Origin: Microbacterium sp. AK009 | Lineage (GTDB): Bacteria; Actinomycetota; Actinomycetes; Actinomycetales; Microbacteriaceae | Reading direction: 5' to 3' | DNA: 64,000 bases | NCBI RefSeq assembly: GCF_013410955.1 | Contig: NZ_JACCCG010000001.1 | Location: 603,605 to 667,604, forward strand | The notes under the pieces: model-generated | What the model saw: the letters and a program-made list of their open reading frames with translations, nothing else | What the model was told of the DNA's origin: nothing | Databases searched by the model: none | Part shown: one piece after another, positions 54,390-62,506 of the stretch | How the letters are laid out: each line of letters begins with the position of its first letter | Position numbering within the stretch: the stretch's first letter is position 1 | Made by a program: the position numbers and the translations under genes

Positions 54390-56104
54390 CGCCCCTCGAT
54401 CTGCGCGAGAAGTGCGCGGGCGCCCGCGGCGAGGTCGGCGACCTGCGCGGCGGCATCGGCGGACGAGGAGCCGCGGACATCCAGGTAGAGCTTGAGCTTC
54501 GGCTCGGTGCCGCTCGGCCGCACGATGACCCGGGCGCCCTGGGCGAGCCACAGTCTCAGCACATCGCCGGGCGGCAGATCACCGACGCCCTGGCTGAGAT
54601 CTTCGAAGCGCTCGACGGCGATCGTGCCGATGCGGGCGGGGGGGTCGGCGCGCAGCGCCGCCATCACCCGGTCGATCGCCCCGAGGTCGTCCACCCGCAC
54701 CGAGATCTGGTCGCTGGCGAAGAAGCCGAAGGTCTCGTCGAATTCGCGCAGCACGTCGGCGAGCGTGCGGCCTTCGGCGCGCGCGTCGGCGACGATGCCG
54801 AGCAGGGCGACCGCGGCGGAGATCCCGTCCTTGTCGCGGACGGTCTCGGGGTTGACGAGGTATCCGAGGGCCTCCTCGAAGCCGTAGACGATGCCCGGCG
54901 CTCGCGAGATCCACTTGAAACCCGTGAGGGTCGCGTGGAAGTCGAGGCCGTAGTGACGGGCGACGGTTTCGAGGCCGGGAGAGGAAACGAGCGAACACGC
55001 GAGGGATGCCGCCGGCTCGCACCCCGCGTCGGCCGCCGCCGCGCGCGCGGCCCGCCACCCGAGCAGCAGCCCCACCTGGTTGCCGGTGAGCCGGCGCCAC
55101 CCGTCCTCGGCGGTCGGGTCGGGCACGGCCACCGCGAGCCGGTCGGCGTCGGGATCGTTCGCGATGACCAATTCCGCGCCCGCGGCGCGCGCCGTCTCGA
55201 AGGCCAGATCCATGGCCCCGGGCTCTTCGGGGTTGGGGAAGGCCACCGTCGGGAAGCGCCCGTCGGGGGCCGTCTGCTGCTCGACGAGGATCGGCGCCGG
55301 GTAGCCCGCCGCGGAGAGGATCTTCGACAGCGTCTCCCACCCGACGCCGTGCATCGCGGTGTAGACCCAGCGGAGCCCGGACGCACCCGGCCCGGCCGGC
55401 GCGACCCGTGCGGTCGCGGCGATGTAGGCGTCGACGGTGTCCTCGCCGGCGAGCTCCCACCCGTCCGAGCGCGGCAGCTCGTCGACCCGCCGGGTGTCGG
55501 CCACGCGCTGGATCTCGGCGGCGATGAGGGCATCGGCGGGCGCGACGATCTGCGATCCGCCGTGCGAGCCTCCGAGGTACACCTTGTAGCCGTTGTCGTT
55601 CGGCGGATTATGGCTCGCCGTGACCATGACGCCAGCGTCGGCGCCGAGGTGGCGCACGGCGAAGGCGAGCACGGGGGTGGGAAGGAGCCGGGGGAGGACG
55701 ACGACGCGCACACCCATGCCCGCCATGATCTCGGCGGAGTCGCGGGCGAAGACGTCGGAGTTCCGACGCCCGTCGTAGCCGATCACGACCAGCGGGGCAG
55801 CGCCCGCAGCACCGGCCGCTCCGCCGGCCTGCGCGAGCACGTACGCCCCGAGCCCCGCCGCAGCCTGCGCGACCAGCACCCGGTTCATCCGGTTGCTGCC
55901 TGCGCCCAGCTCACCGCGAAGACCCGCCGTGCCGAAGGCGAGGCGTGCGCCGAAGCGGTCGTGCAGCTCGGCGTCCGCTGCGTCGTCGCCCGCCTCGGCG
56001 CGCGCGATCAGGCCGTCGAGCTCGGCGCGGGTCTCGTCATCGGGATCCTGGTCGCGCCAGGCGCGTGCCAGCGCGATCACCTCCGGTGCCACCGGTGGGG
56101 TCAC
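54386..56104 (-). CDS. pmmB: Phosphosugar mutase (PgcA/PmmB type)
   Basis: This 572-residue alpha-phosphohexomutase-family enzyme has the phosphoserine loop VMVTASHNPPNDNGYK, the metal-binding ANDPDADRLAV and the sugar-binding GFEEALGY loop, then the phosphate site IVRPSGTEPKLK. The length fits the long PgcA/Pgm2-like subgroup. GTG 56104 overlaps the PNP stop by 4 bp. In M. tuberculosis the same pair (deoD, pmmB) is adjacent. Coupling to PNP suggests a phosphopentomutase role on ribose 1-phosphate, besides or instead of hexose phosphates. Confidence 0.9.
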   Translation of the reverse strand: MTPPVAPEVIALARAWRDQDPDDETRAELDGLIARAEAGDDAADAELHDRFGARLAFGTAGLRGELGAGSNRMNRVLVAQAAAGLGAYVLAQAGGAAGAAGAAPLVVIGYDGRRNSDVFARDSAEIMAGMGVRVVVLPRLLPTPVLAFAVRHLGADAGVMVTASHNPPNDNGYKVYLGGSHGGSQIVAPADALIAAEIQRVADTRRVDELPRSDGWELAGEDTVDAYIAATARVAPAGPGASGLRWVYTAMHGVGWETLSKILSAAGYPAPILVEQQTAPDGRFPTVAFPNPEEPGAMDLAFETARAAGAELVIANDPDADRLAVAVPDPTAEDGWRRLTGNQVGLLLGWRAARAAAADAGCEPAASLACSLVSSPGLETVARHYGLDFHATLTGFKWISRAPGIVYGFEEALGYLVNPETVRDKDGISAAVALLGIVADARAEGRTLADVLREFDETFGFFASDQISVRVDDLGAIDRVMAALRADPPARIGTIAVERFEDLSQGVGDLPPGDVLRLWLAQGARVIVRPSGTEPKLKLYLDVRGSSSADAAAQVADLAAGARALLAQIEGR

Positions 56105-56934
56105 AGCTTCTCCACCACCCGCGCGAGGAGGGAGGAGATCACCGGCTCGGCGTCACGTCCGGCCTCCAGCACCTCCTCATGGCTGAGAGGCGTGGTCTGG
56201 ATGCCTGCCGCGAGGTTGGTGATGAGCGAGAAACCGAGGATCTCCATCCCGGCCTGCCGCGCCGCGATCGCCTCGAGCGCCGTGGACATCCCGACGATGT
56301 CTCCGCCGATGCGCTCGGCCATCCGGACTTCCGCCGGGGTCTCGTAGTGGGGACCGCGGAACTGGCAGTACACGCCCTCGTCGAGGGTGGGGTCGATCGA
56401 GCGCGCGATTTCGCGCAGCCGCGCCGAGTAAAGGTCGGTGAGATCGACGAACGTCGCGCCCTCGAGCGGCGAGGCGGCCGTGAGGTTGATGTGGTCGCTG
56501 ATGAGCACAGGCTGGCCCGGGCTCCACGACCGGCGGATGCCGCCCGCGCCGTTGGTGAGCACCATGATCCGCGCCCCGGTCGCCGCGGCGGTGCGGACGC
56601 TGTGAACGACCCGGCGCACCCCGTGGCCCTCGTAGAAGTGGGTGCGTGCTCCGATGACGAGCACCCGGCGCCCCGCCGGGGTGAGGATGCTGCGGATCGT
56701 CCCCACATGACCCTCCAGCGCCGGGCGGCTGAACCCGGTCACCTCGGTGGCGGGGACGGTCGCGACGGTCTCGCCGAGCAGGTCGGCGGCCTTCCCCCAC
56801 CCGCTGCCGAGGGTGAGGGCGATGTCGTGGTGGGCCACACCCGTGAGGCGGGCGATGTCGTCGGCCGCCTGTGCGGCGACGGCGAACGGATCGGCGTTCG
56901 GGTCGTCGAGCGGATGGTCGTGGCGATGATGCAT
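56101..56934 (-). CDS. deoD: Purine nucleoside phosphorylase
   Basis: This 277-residue enzyme cleaves inosine and guanosine with phosphate to the base and ribose 1-phosphate. It is of the trimeric type: the phosphate loop GSGWG is followed by GHVGTIRSI, HFYEGHGV, LTNGAGGI and the substrate motif GPHYETPAEVRM, where Glu is the purine-binding residue. The start ATG is at 56934 (MHHRHDHPL). It leads an operon with the mutase and an MFS protein, and it takes over from adenosine deaminase and deoA in nucleoside catabolism. Confidence 0.94.
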   Translation of the reverse strand: MHHRHDHPLDDPNADPFAVAAQAADDIARLTGVAHHDIALTLGSGWGKAADLLGETVATVPATEVTGFSRPALEGHVGTIRSILTPAGRRVLVIGARTHFYEGHGVRRVVHSVRTAAATGARIMVLTNGAGGIRRSWSPGQPVLISDHINLTAASPLEGATFVDLTDLYSARLREIARSIDPTLDEGVYCQFRGPHYETPAEVRMAERIGGDIVGMSTALEAIAARQAGMEILGFSLITNLAAGIQTTPLSHEEVLEAGRDAEPVISSLLARVVEKL

Positions 56935-57015
56935 GAGATCACGATACGGACCAGATCCGACACCCTGCCACCGCCCTGCCCCCGGGCAGGGCCCCGCGGC
57001 TGTTTGAATGGTCAT

Positions 57016-58470
57016 ATGTCGTTGAGCTTCGAGCGGACCCAGAGCGTGGCGATCCTGGGCGGCGGTCCCGGCGGATACGAGGCGGCCCTGGCCGCCGCAC
57101 AGCTGGGCGCCGAGGTGACCCTCGTCGAACGCGCTGGCGTCGGCGGGTCGGCCGTCATCACCGACGTCGTCCCCTCCAAGACCCTCATCGCCACCGCCGA
57201 CGCCGCCGTGGCCATCTCGGAGGCCAGTGATCTCGGCGTGCAGCTGTTCGCGCGGGGCGAGAGCGGAAAGCCCCTCAAGCCCGAGATCGCGATCAACCTC
57301 GCCGCCGTCAACAAGCGGGTGCTCTCCCTCGCCCGCCAGCAGTCCGACGACATGCGGGCCTCGCTCGTCGAGGCGGGGGTGCGCATCATCTCCGGCCACG
57401 GTCGCCTGGAGGGGCGCAACGAGGTCATCGTCTCCACCGACATCGGCGGCACCGATTTCGACCGGGTCGAGGCCGACACCCTCGTCGTCTCGGTCGGCGC
57501 GTCGCCCCGTCAGCTTCCGAGCGCCAAGCCCGACGGGCAGCGCATCCTCACCTGGACCCAGCTCTACGGCATGGGCACCCTCCCGGCGCACCTCATCGTC
57601 GTGGGGTCGGGGGTCACCGGGGCCGAGTTCGCGTCGGCCTACATGAACCTCGGGGCCCAGGTCACGCTCATCTCCAGCCGCGACCAGGTGCTCCCCGGAG
57701 AGGATGCCGACGCCGCGACCGTGCTCGAGAAGGTGTTCAAGCGCGGCGGGATGACGGTGCTGTCACGCTGTCGCGCCGAGAGCGTCGAGAACACCGGCGA
57801 CGGCGTCCGGGTGACGCTCGGCGACGGCCGCGTGGTGGAGGGGAGTCACTGCCTCATGGCGGTCGGCGCCGTTCCGAACACGGCCGGCATCGGCCTCGAA
57901 GAGGCCGGGGTGCAGATGACCGACTCCGGTCACATCCAGGTCAACCGGGTCGCGCGCACGAGCGTGCCGAACATCTACGCCGCGGGCGACTGCACCACCT
58001 TCATTCCGCTCGCGTCGGTCGCCTCGATGCAGGGCCGCACCGCCGTGTTCCACGCCCTCGGCGACGTCGTCATCCCGCTCGAGCAGCGCCGCATCACCTC
58101 GAACATCTTCACCGCTCCCGAGATCGCCACGGTCGGATTCCAGGAGAAGGATGTCACCTCCGGCGACGCCGACGGACTCGTGCTGAAGCTTCCCCTCTCG
58201 GCCAACCCGCGGGCGAAGATGATGGGCGTGCGCGACGGGTTCGTCAAGCTCATCGCCCGCCGCGGGAGCGGCACGGTCATCGGCGGCGTCATCGTCGCCC
58301 CGCGTGCCTCGGAGCTGATCTACCCGATCGCGATCGCCGTGGAGCGCCGCCTCACGGTCGATCAGGTCTCGCGGGTGTTCGCGGTCTACCCTTCGCTGTC
58401 GGGAAGCATCACCGACGCCGCGCGCGCGATGCACATCGTCGACCGCCCGATGGACGCCGCCCAGGTCTGA
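57016..58470 (+). CDS. lpdA: LpdA-like NAD(P)H:quinone flavoprotein
   Basis: This 484-residue protein has the dihydrolipoamide dehydrogenase fold: FAD motif LGGGPGGYEA, NAD(P) motif VGSGVTGAEFASAY, the ATG-like AGDCTTF and a dimerisation domain. The redox pair is absent. The usual GGTCxNxxCxPSK reads GVGGSAVITDVVPSK, with both Cys lost. The same loss marks mycobacterial LpdA (Rv3303c), which reduces quinones with NAD(P)H. It is divergent from the PNP operon, with which it is also syntenic in M. tuberculosis. Confidence 0.92.
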   Translation: MSLSFERTQSVAILGGGPGGYEAALAAAQLGAEVTLVERAGVGGSAVITDVVPSKTLIATADAAVAISEASDLGVQLFARGESGKPLKPEIAINLAAVNKRVLSLARQQSDDMRASLVEAGVRIISGHGRLEGRNEVIVSTDIGGTDFDRVEADTLVVSVGASPRQLPSAKPDGQRILTWTQLYGMGTLPAHLIVVGSGVTGAEFASAYMNLGAQVTLISSRDQVLPGEDADAATVLEKVFKRGGMTVLSRCRAESVENTGDGVRVTLGDGRVVEGSHCLMAVGAVPNTAGIGLEEAGVQMTDSGHIQVNRVARTSVPNIYAAGDCTTFIPLASVASMQGRTAVFHALGDVVIPLEQRRITSNIFTAPEIATVGFQEKDVTSGDADGLVLKLPLSANPRAKMMGVRDGFVKLIARRGSGTVIGGVIVAPRASELIYPIAIAVERRLTVDQVSRVFAVYPSLSGSITDAARAMHIVDRPMDAAQV

Positions 58471-58473
58471 CCC

Positions 58474-58602
58474 GGTCGCTGAGCGCGCGGGACGCGTTTC
58501 GTCTCGTCGCTTCGCTCCTCGCTCAACGACCGGTGGGTTACGCCACCCTCCTCGGTCGTTGAGCGAGCGCAGGGAGTCGAAACGCTCCTCGCCCAACGAC
58601 CG
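58474..58602. repeat. Palindromic repeat family 4, two copies
   Basis: Copy 1 (58474-58532) has arms GGTCGCTGAGCG and CGCTCAACGACC around a GAGACGAAACG-type centre. Copy 2 (58554-58602) has arms GGTCGTTGAGCGAG and CTCGCCCAACGACC. A small hairpin GGTGG-GTTACG-CCACC lies between. The words GTTGAGCGAG and GTCGAAACG recur widely in Microbacteriaceae intergenic regions, as far as I recall. It can also act as the lpdA terminator. Confidence 0.82.
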
Positions 58603-58641
58603 GGAGGTCGAAACGCCCCGGCCCGCCTCTAGACTGCCCCC

Positions 58642-59763
58642 GTGCCGATCAACCCCGCGGCGCGCTCGCTGTCGAGCGCCGACGCCGCTCCCGCAGCATC
58701 CGGTCCGATCGATCCCTCGCTGCTGTCGATTCCCGACGGCCAGGTCGATGTCACCGTCGTCCGCGAGATCGACGGACTGAGCTACATCGATCCGGACGAC
58801 CCGGCGATGCCCTCCTACCGGGTGATCGCCAACAACCGCCAACCTGTGGCGCTGCGCGACATGATGATCCTCCCGGTGCGCACCGGCTACATCGGGCAGG
58901 ACCGGGTCAAGCCCGACCCCGACCTCGTGCCGCCGACCGGCGCGGAGGCGGTTCCCGACGTCGACGTCGACACCGTGTACCTGCCCGTCCGCGACGGGGT
59001 CGCGTCCGCCCTGGTGTACCGCCCGCGAGGCGTCGCCGCGGGCGACGCGCTCGGCGTCATCCTGTACGTCCACGGCGGGGGGTTCACCGTCGGCTCCGCG
59101 GCCGACACCGACTACATCACGCGGCGCCTCGCGAAAGACAACGGGGTGATCGTGGTCTCGGCCAACTACCGGCTCGCGCCGGAGTACCCCTTCCCGACTC
59201 CGCTCGACGATGTCGCCGACCTCTACGCGTGGCTGCGCACCGACGCGCACCGGCTCGGCGGCGATCCGGCGTGGGTGGCGGTCGCGGGCGACTCGGCGGG
59301 ATCGAACTTCGCTGCGGCGCTGCCCCTCCTCGCACGCGAGCGCGGGCTCGCCGCCCCCGACGCGGTGCTGATGTACGGCGCGTTCGTGGATTTCGCGCAG
59401 GAGCGGTGGCCGTCGTTCCAGGCGCAGGCGCCGCGCGGGATCGTCTACGACAGCGCGTTCTTCGGGTTCATCCGGGGGGCCTATCTGCCCACGACGCCCT
59501 GGAACGACCCGCTCGCGAGCCCCATCTACGGCGACCTCACCGGCTACCCGCCCACCTTCCTCGCCACCGGGACCCACGACCCGATCGTCGACTCGGCGAG
59601 GGCGTTCGCCGAGGCGCTCGCCGCCGAGGGCGTCGCGGTCGACGGCTACTTCCCCGAGGGGATGCCCCACGGGTTCTACTTCTTCCCCGACGTCCAGGTG
59701 CCCGAGGGCGATGTGGCGTTCGAGCGCACGGTGGCATTCCTGGCAAAGCTCCGCGCAGGGTAG
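58642..59763 (+). CDS. HSL-type alpha/beta hydrolase (esterase)
   Basis: This 373-residue carboxylesterase of the hormone-sensitive lipase group has the oxyanion motif HGGGFTVGS, the nucleophile elbow GDSAGSN, the acid Asp in GTHDPIVDSA and the catalytic His in MPHGFY. An N-terminal cap of about 110 residues precedes the hydrolase core. The start is GTG 58642. Family members split short acyl esters of lipids or xenobiotics. The true substrate is unknown. It is flanked on both sides by palindromic repeats. Confidence 0.9.
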   Translation: MPINPAARSLSSADAAPAASGPIDPSLLSIPDGQVDVTVVREIDGLSYIDPDDPAMPSYRVIANNRQPVALRDMMILPVRTGYIGQDRVKPDPDLVPPTGAEAVPDVDVDTVYLPVRDGVASALVYRPRGVAAGDALGVILYVHGGGFTVGSAADTDYITRRLAKDNGVIVVSANYRLAPEYPFPTPLDDVADLYAWLRTDAHRLGGDPAWVAVAGDSAGSNFAAALPLLARERGLAAPDAVLMYGAFVDFAQERWPSFQAQAPRGIVYDSAFFGFIRGAYLPTTPWNDPLASPIYGDLTGYPPTFLATGTHDPIVDSARAFAEALAAEGVAVDGYFPEGMPHGFYFFPDVQVPEGDVAFERTVAFLAKLRAG

Positions 59764-59802
59764 CGGGTCCCACCGCGCGCCGTCCCCGTGCGTTCATCCC
59801 GG

Positions 59803-59869
59803 GTTCGGGGCGGACTATTCCGTTCGGGGCGCGATCGTCGCGCCCCGAACGGAGAAATCCGCCCCAAAC
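59803..59869. repeat. Palindromic repeat family 2, copy D
   Basis: This is the most perfect copy. Inner arms of 15 bases (CCGTTCGGGGCGCGA and its exact complement) enclose a 3-base loop. Outer arms GTTCGGGGCGG and CCGCCCCAAAC enclose these with two mismatches. It lies between the convergent esterase and carboxylase genes and would terminate both. Confidence 0.9.
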
Positions 59870-59945
59870 GCGCCGGACAACGTGCCGGACGCGGGCGGGA
59901 GGGAGGGTGGGATGCCGCGGCGCGGCGGGCCGCGCAGGTGCGGCG

Positions 59946-61712
59946 CTACGCGATCGTCAGCAGCTGGTGCCCGGCCGCGACGGTCGTGCCCGGGTCGGCG
60001 TTGATGGCGCCGACGGTGCCGTCCTTGTGCGCCTGGATGGGCTGCTCCATCTTCATGGCCTCGAGCACCACGACGAGGTCGCCCTTGACGACCTGCTGCC
60101 CCTCGGTCACGGCGATCTTCACGATCGTCGCCTGCATCGGCGCCTTCACCGCGTCGCCCGAGGCGCCCGCGACGGCTGAGGCGGTGTGCGATCGCCGCGA
60201 CGGCGGCACCGCTGCCGGCCGACCGGCCGTGTGCGAGGTGGTGGCGACGCGGTCGGGGAGGCTCACTTCGAGGCGCTTGCCGGCGACCTCGACGACGACC
60301 GTATGACGGCCCTCGCCGGGGGCGGGGGCGTCGAGCTCGCCGTCCCACGGCGGGATGTCATTGTCGAACTCCGTCTCGATCCACCGCGTGTACACCCCGA
60401 ACGCGCCGTCCTCGGCGGTGAAGGCGCGGTCGCGCACGACCTTGCGGTGGAACGGCAGGACGGTGGGGAGTCCCGCCACCTCGAACTCGTCGAGGGCGCG
60501 CCGGGCGCGTTCGAGCGCCTCGGCGCGGTCGCGGCCGGTGACGATGATCTTCGCCAGCAGCGAGTCGAAGGCCCCCGAGACGCTGTCGCCGGCGGTGACG
60601 CCGGAGTCCAGGCGCAGGCCCGGGCCGCCGAAGGTCTTGAAGACGTGGATGGGGCCCGGCTGGGGGAGGAAGCCGCGCCCAGGGTCCTCGCCGTTGATGC
60701 GGAACTCGATCGAGTGCCCCACCGGCGCCGGGTCGTCGTAGCCGAGTTCCTCGCCCTCGGCGAGGCGGAACTGCTCGCGCACGAGGTCGAGCCCGGTCAC
60801 CTCCTCCGAGACGGGGTGCTCCACCTGGAGACGGGTGTTGACTTCGAGGAAGGAGATCGTGCCGTCGGCCCCGATCAGGAACTCGCAGGTCCCCGCGCCG
60901 AGGTACCCCACCTCGCGGAGGATCGCCTTGGACGCGTCGTACAGGATGCGGTTCTGCTCGTCGGTGAGGAACGGTGCGGGGGCCTCTTCGACGAGCTTCT
61001 GGTGCCGGCGCTGCAGCGAGCAGTCGCGGGTGGAGACCACCACGACGTTGCCGGCGCTGTCGGCGAGGCACTGGGTCTCGACGTGCCGGGGCTTGTCGAG
61101 GTACTTCTCCACGAAGCACTCGCCGCGGCCGAAGGCCGCGATCGCCTCGCGGGTCGCCGACTCGAACATCTCGGGCACCTCGTCGAGAGTGCGCGCGACC
61201 TTGAGGCCTCGCCCGCCGCCGCCGTACGCGGCCTTGATCGCGATGGGGAGCCCGACCGACTCGGCGAAGGCCACGACCTCGTCGGCGCCGGCGACCGGCC
61301 CCGGCGTGCCGGGAGCCAGGGGAGCGCCGACCTTCTCGGCCACGGCGCGTGCGGTGACCTTGTCGCCCAGGGCCTCGATCGCTTCGGGCGACGGCCCGAT
61401 CCACACCAGGCCCGCCGCGATCACGGCGCGGGCGAAGTCGGCGTTCTCGGCGAGGAATCCGTACCCGGGGTGCACCGCGTCGGCGCCCGAGCGGCGGGCG
61501 ACCGACAGGATCTTCTCGATCGACAGGTACGTCTCCGCGCTGGTGGTGCCTTCCAGGGCGTAGGCCTCGTCGGCGAGGCGGGCATGGAGGGCGTCGCGGT
61601 CCTGGTCGGCGTACACGGCGACGGACGCCTTCCCGGCGTCGCGGGCGGCACGGATGACGCGGACGGCGATCTCGCCGCGGTTTGCGATGAGCACCTTGGC
61701 GATTCGAGGCAT
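59946..61712 (-). CDS. accA3: Acyl-CoA carboxylase alpha chain (biotin carboxylase + BCCP)
   Basis: This 588-residue subunit charges biotin with CO2 and hands it to carboxyltransferase beta chains that make malonyl- or methylmalonyl-CoA. Biotin carboxylase (about 1-450) has ANRGEIAVR, the ATP-grasp glycine loop ([10 protein letters not shown]) and [14 protein letters not shown]. The BCCP domain ends the protein, with the biotinylated Lys near residue 554 in EAMKM. The start is ATG 61712. No carboxyltransferase gene is seen in the window. Confidence 0.96.
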   Translation of the reverse strand: MPRIAKVLIANRGEIAVRVIRAARDAGKASVAVYADQDRDALHARLADEAYALEGTTSAETYLSIEKILSVARRSGADAVHPGYGFLAENADFARAVIAAGLVWIGPSPEAIEALGDKVTARAVAEKVGAPLAPGTPGPVAGADEVVAFAESVGLPIAIKAAYGGGGRGLKVARTLDEVPEMFESATREAIAAFGRGECFVEKYLDKPRHVETQCLADSAGNVVVVSTRDCSLQRRHQKLVEEAPAPFLTDEQNRILYDASKAILREVGYLGAGTCEFLIGADGTISFLEVNTRLQVEHPVSEEVTGLDLVREQFRLAEGEELGYDDPAPVGHSIEFRINGEDPGRGFLPQPGPIHVFKTFGGPGLRLDSGVTAGDSVSGAFDSLLAKIIVTGRDRAEALERARRALDEFEVAGLPTVLPFHRKVVRDRAFTAEDGAFGVYTRWIETEFDNDIPPWDGELDAPAPGEGRHTVVVEVAGKRLEVSLPDRVATTSHTAGRPAAVPPSRRSHTASAVAGASGDAVKAPMQATIVKIAVTEGQQVVKGDLVVVLEAMKMEQPIQAHKDGTVGAINADPGTTVAAGHQLLTIA

Positions 61713-61805
61713 GATGGCCAGCCTACTCACGCGGATGATCGGTCATTTGACTGGTTCGTACAAGAACCGAGGAGAAACGTGGGCGTCCAACGACAACGCG
61801 GCGCG

Positions 61806-62456
61806 TCACCCGGACGTCGCCCAGAGCGAGGTCCAGCTCACGCCGTGGCGCGTGATGAGCCGTCGCAGGGTCGACAGCGACATCCCGACCACCGTCGACG
61901 GGTCGCCCTCGACGCGCTCGATGAAGGGCCCACCCAGGCTGTCGACGGTGAAGGCTCCCGCGACCTGCAGCGGCTCCCCGGTGGCGACGTACGCGTCGAT
62001 CTCGTCGTCGGTGACGTCGGCGGCGAAGCTCACCGACGCCTCGGCAACGGCGTGCTCTTCGTGTGCGGGCGCACCGGGGGCGAGGCGGAACACGCTGTGT
62101 CCCGAGTGCAGCACGCCGGTGCGCCCGCGCATCTCGCGCCACCGCGCGACCGCCACCGCGGGCTCGTAGGGCTTGCCGAGGATCTCGCCGTCGAGCTCGA
62201 ACATGGAGTCTCCGCCGATCACCAACCCCGTGAACGAGGGATCGTCCGCGACCACGCGCGCCGCGACATCCGCCGCCTTCCGTCGCGCGAGCAGCAGGAC
62301 GTGCTCCTGCGGGGTGAGCGTGCGGCCCTCTCCGGCCTCGACCGCGGCGATGACCGCTTCCTCGTCGACGTCGGGAGCGAGGGTCTCGGGTTCGATGCCG
62401 GCGCTGCGCAGCAGCATGAGACGGGCCGGTGACGTCGAGGCGAGGAGCACGCGCAT
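61806..62456 (-). CDS. maf: Maf-family nucleotide pyrophosphatase
   Basis: This 216-residue protein begins LLASTSPARLMLLRSAGI, the Maf signature, and has the catalytic GGDSMFELDG and the lysine-containing ILGKP loop. Family members hydrolyse dTTP, UTP or modified nucleotides to limit misincorporation. It lies 93 bp upstream of accA3 on the same strand. In M. tuberculosis maf (Rv3282) is also near accA3 (Rv3285). Confidence 0.95.
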   Translation of the reverse strand: MRVLLASTSPARLMLLRSAGIEPETLAPDVDEEAVIAAVEAGEGRTLTPQEHVLLLARRKAADVAARVVADDPSFTGLVIGGDSMFELDGEILGKPYEPAVAVARWREMRGRTGVLHSGHSVFRLAPGAPAHEEHAVAEASVSFAADVTDDEIDAYVATGEPLQVAGAFTVDSLGGPFIERVEGDPSTVVGMSLSTLRRLITRHGVSWTSLWATSG

Positions 62457-62506
62457 GACACCACGCTAGCGAGGGCACGTGGCCCGGTCGGTCATAGGCT
62501 TGAGGG

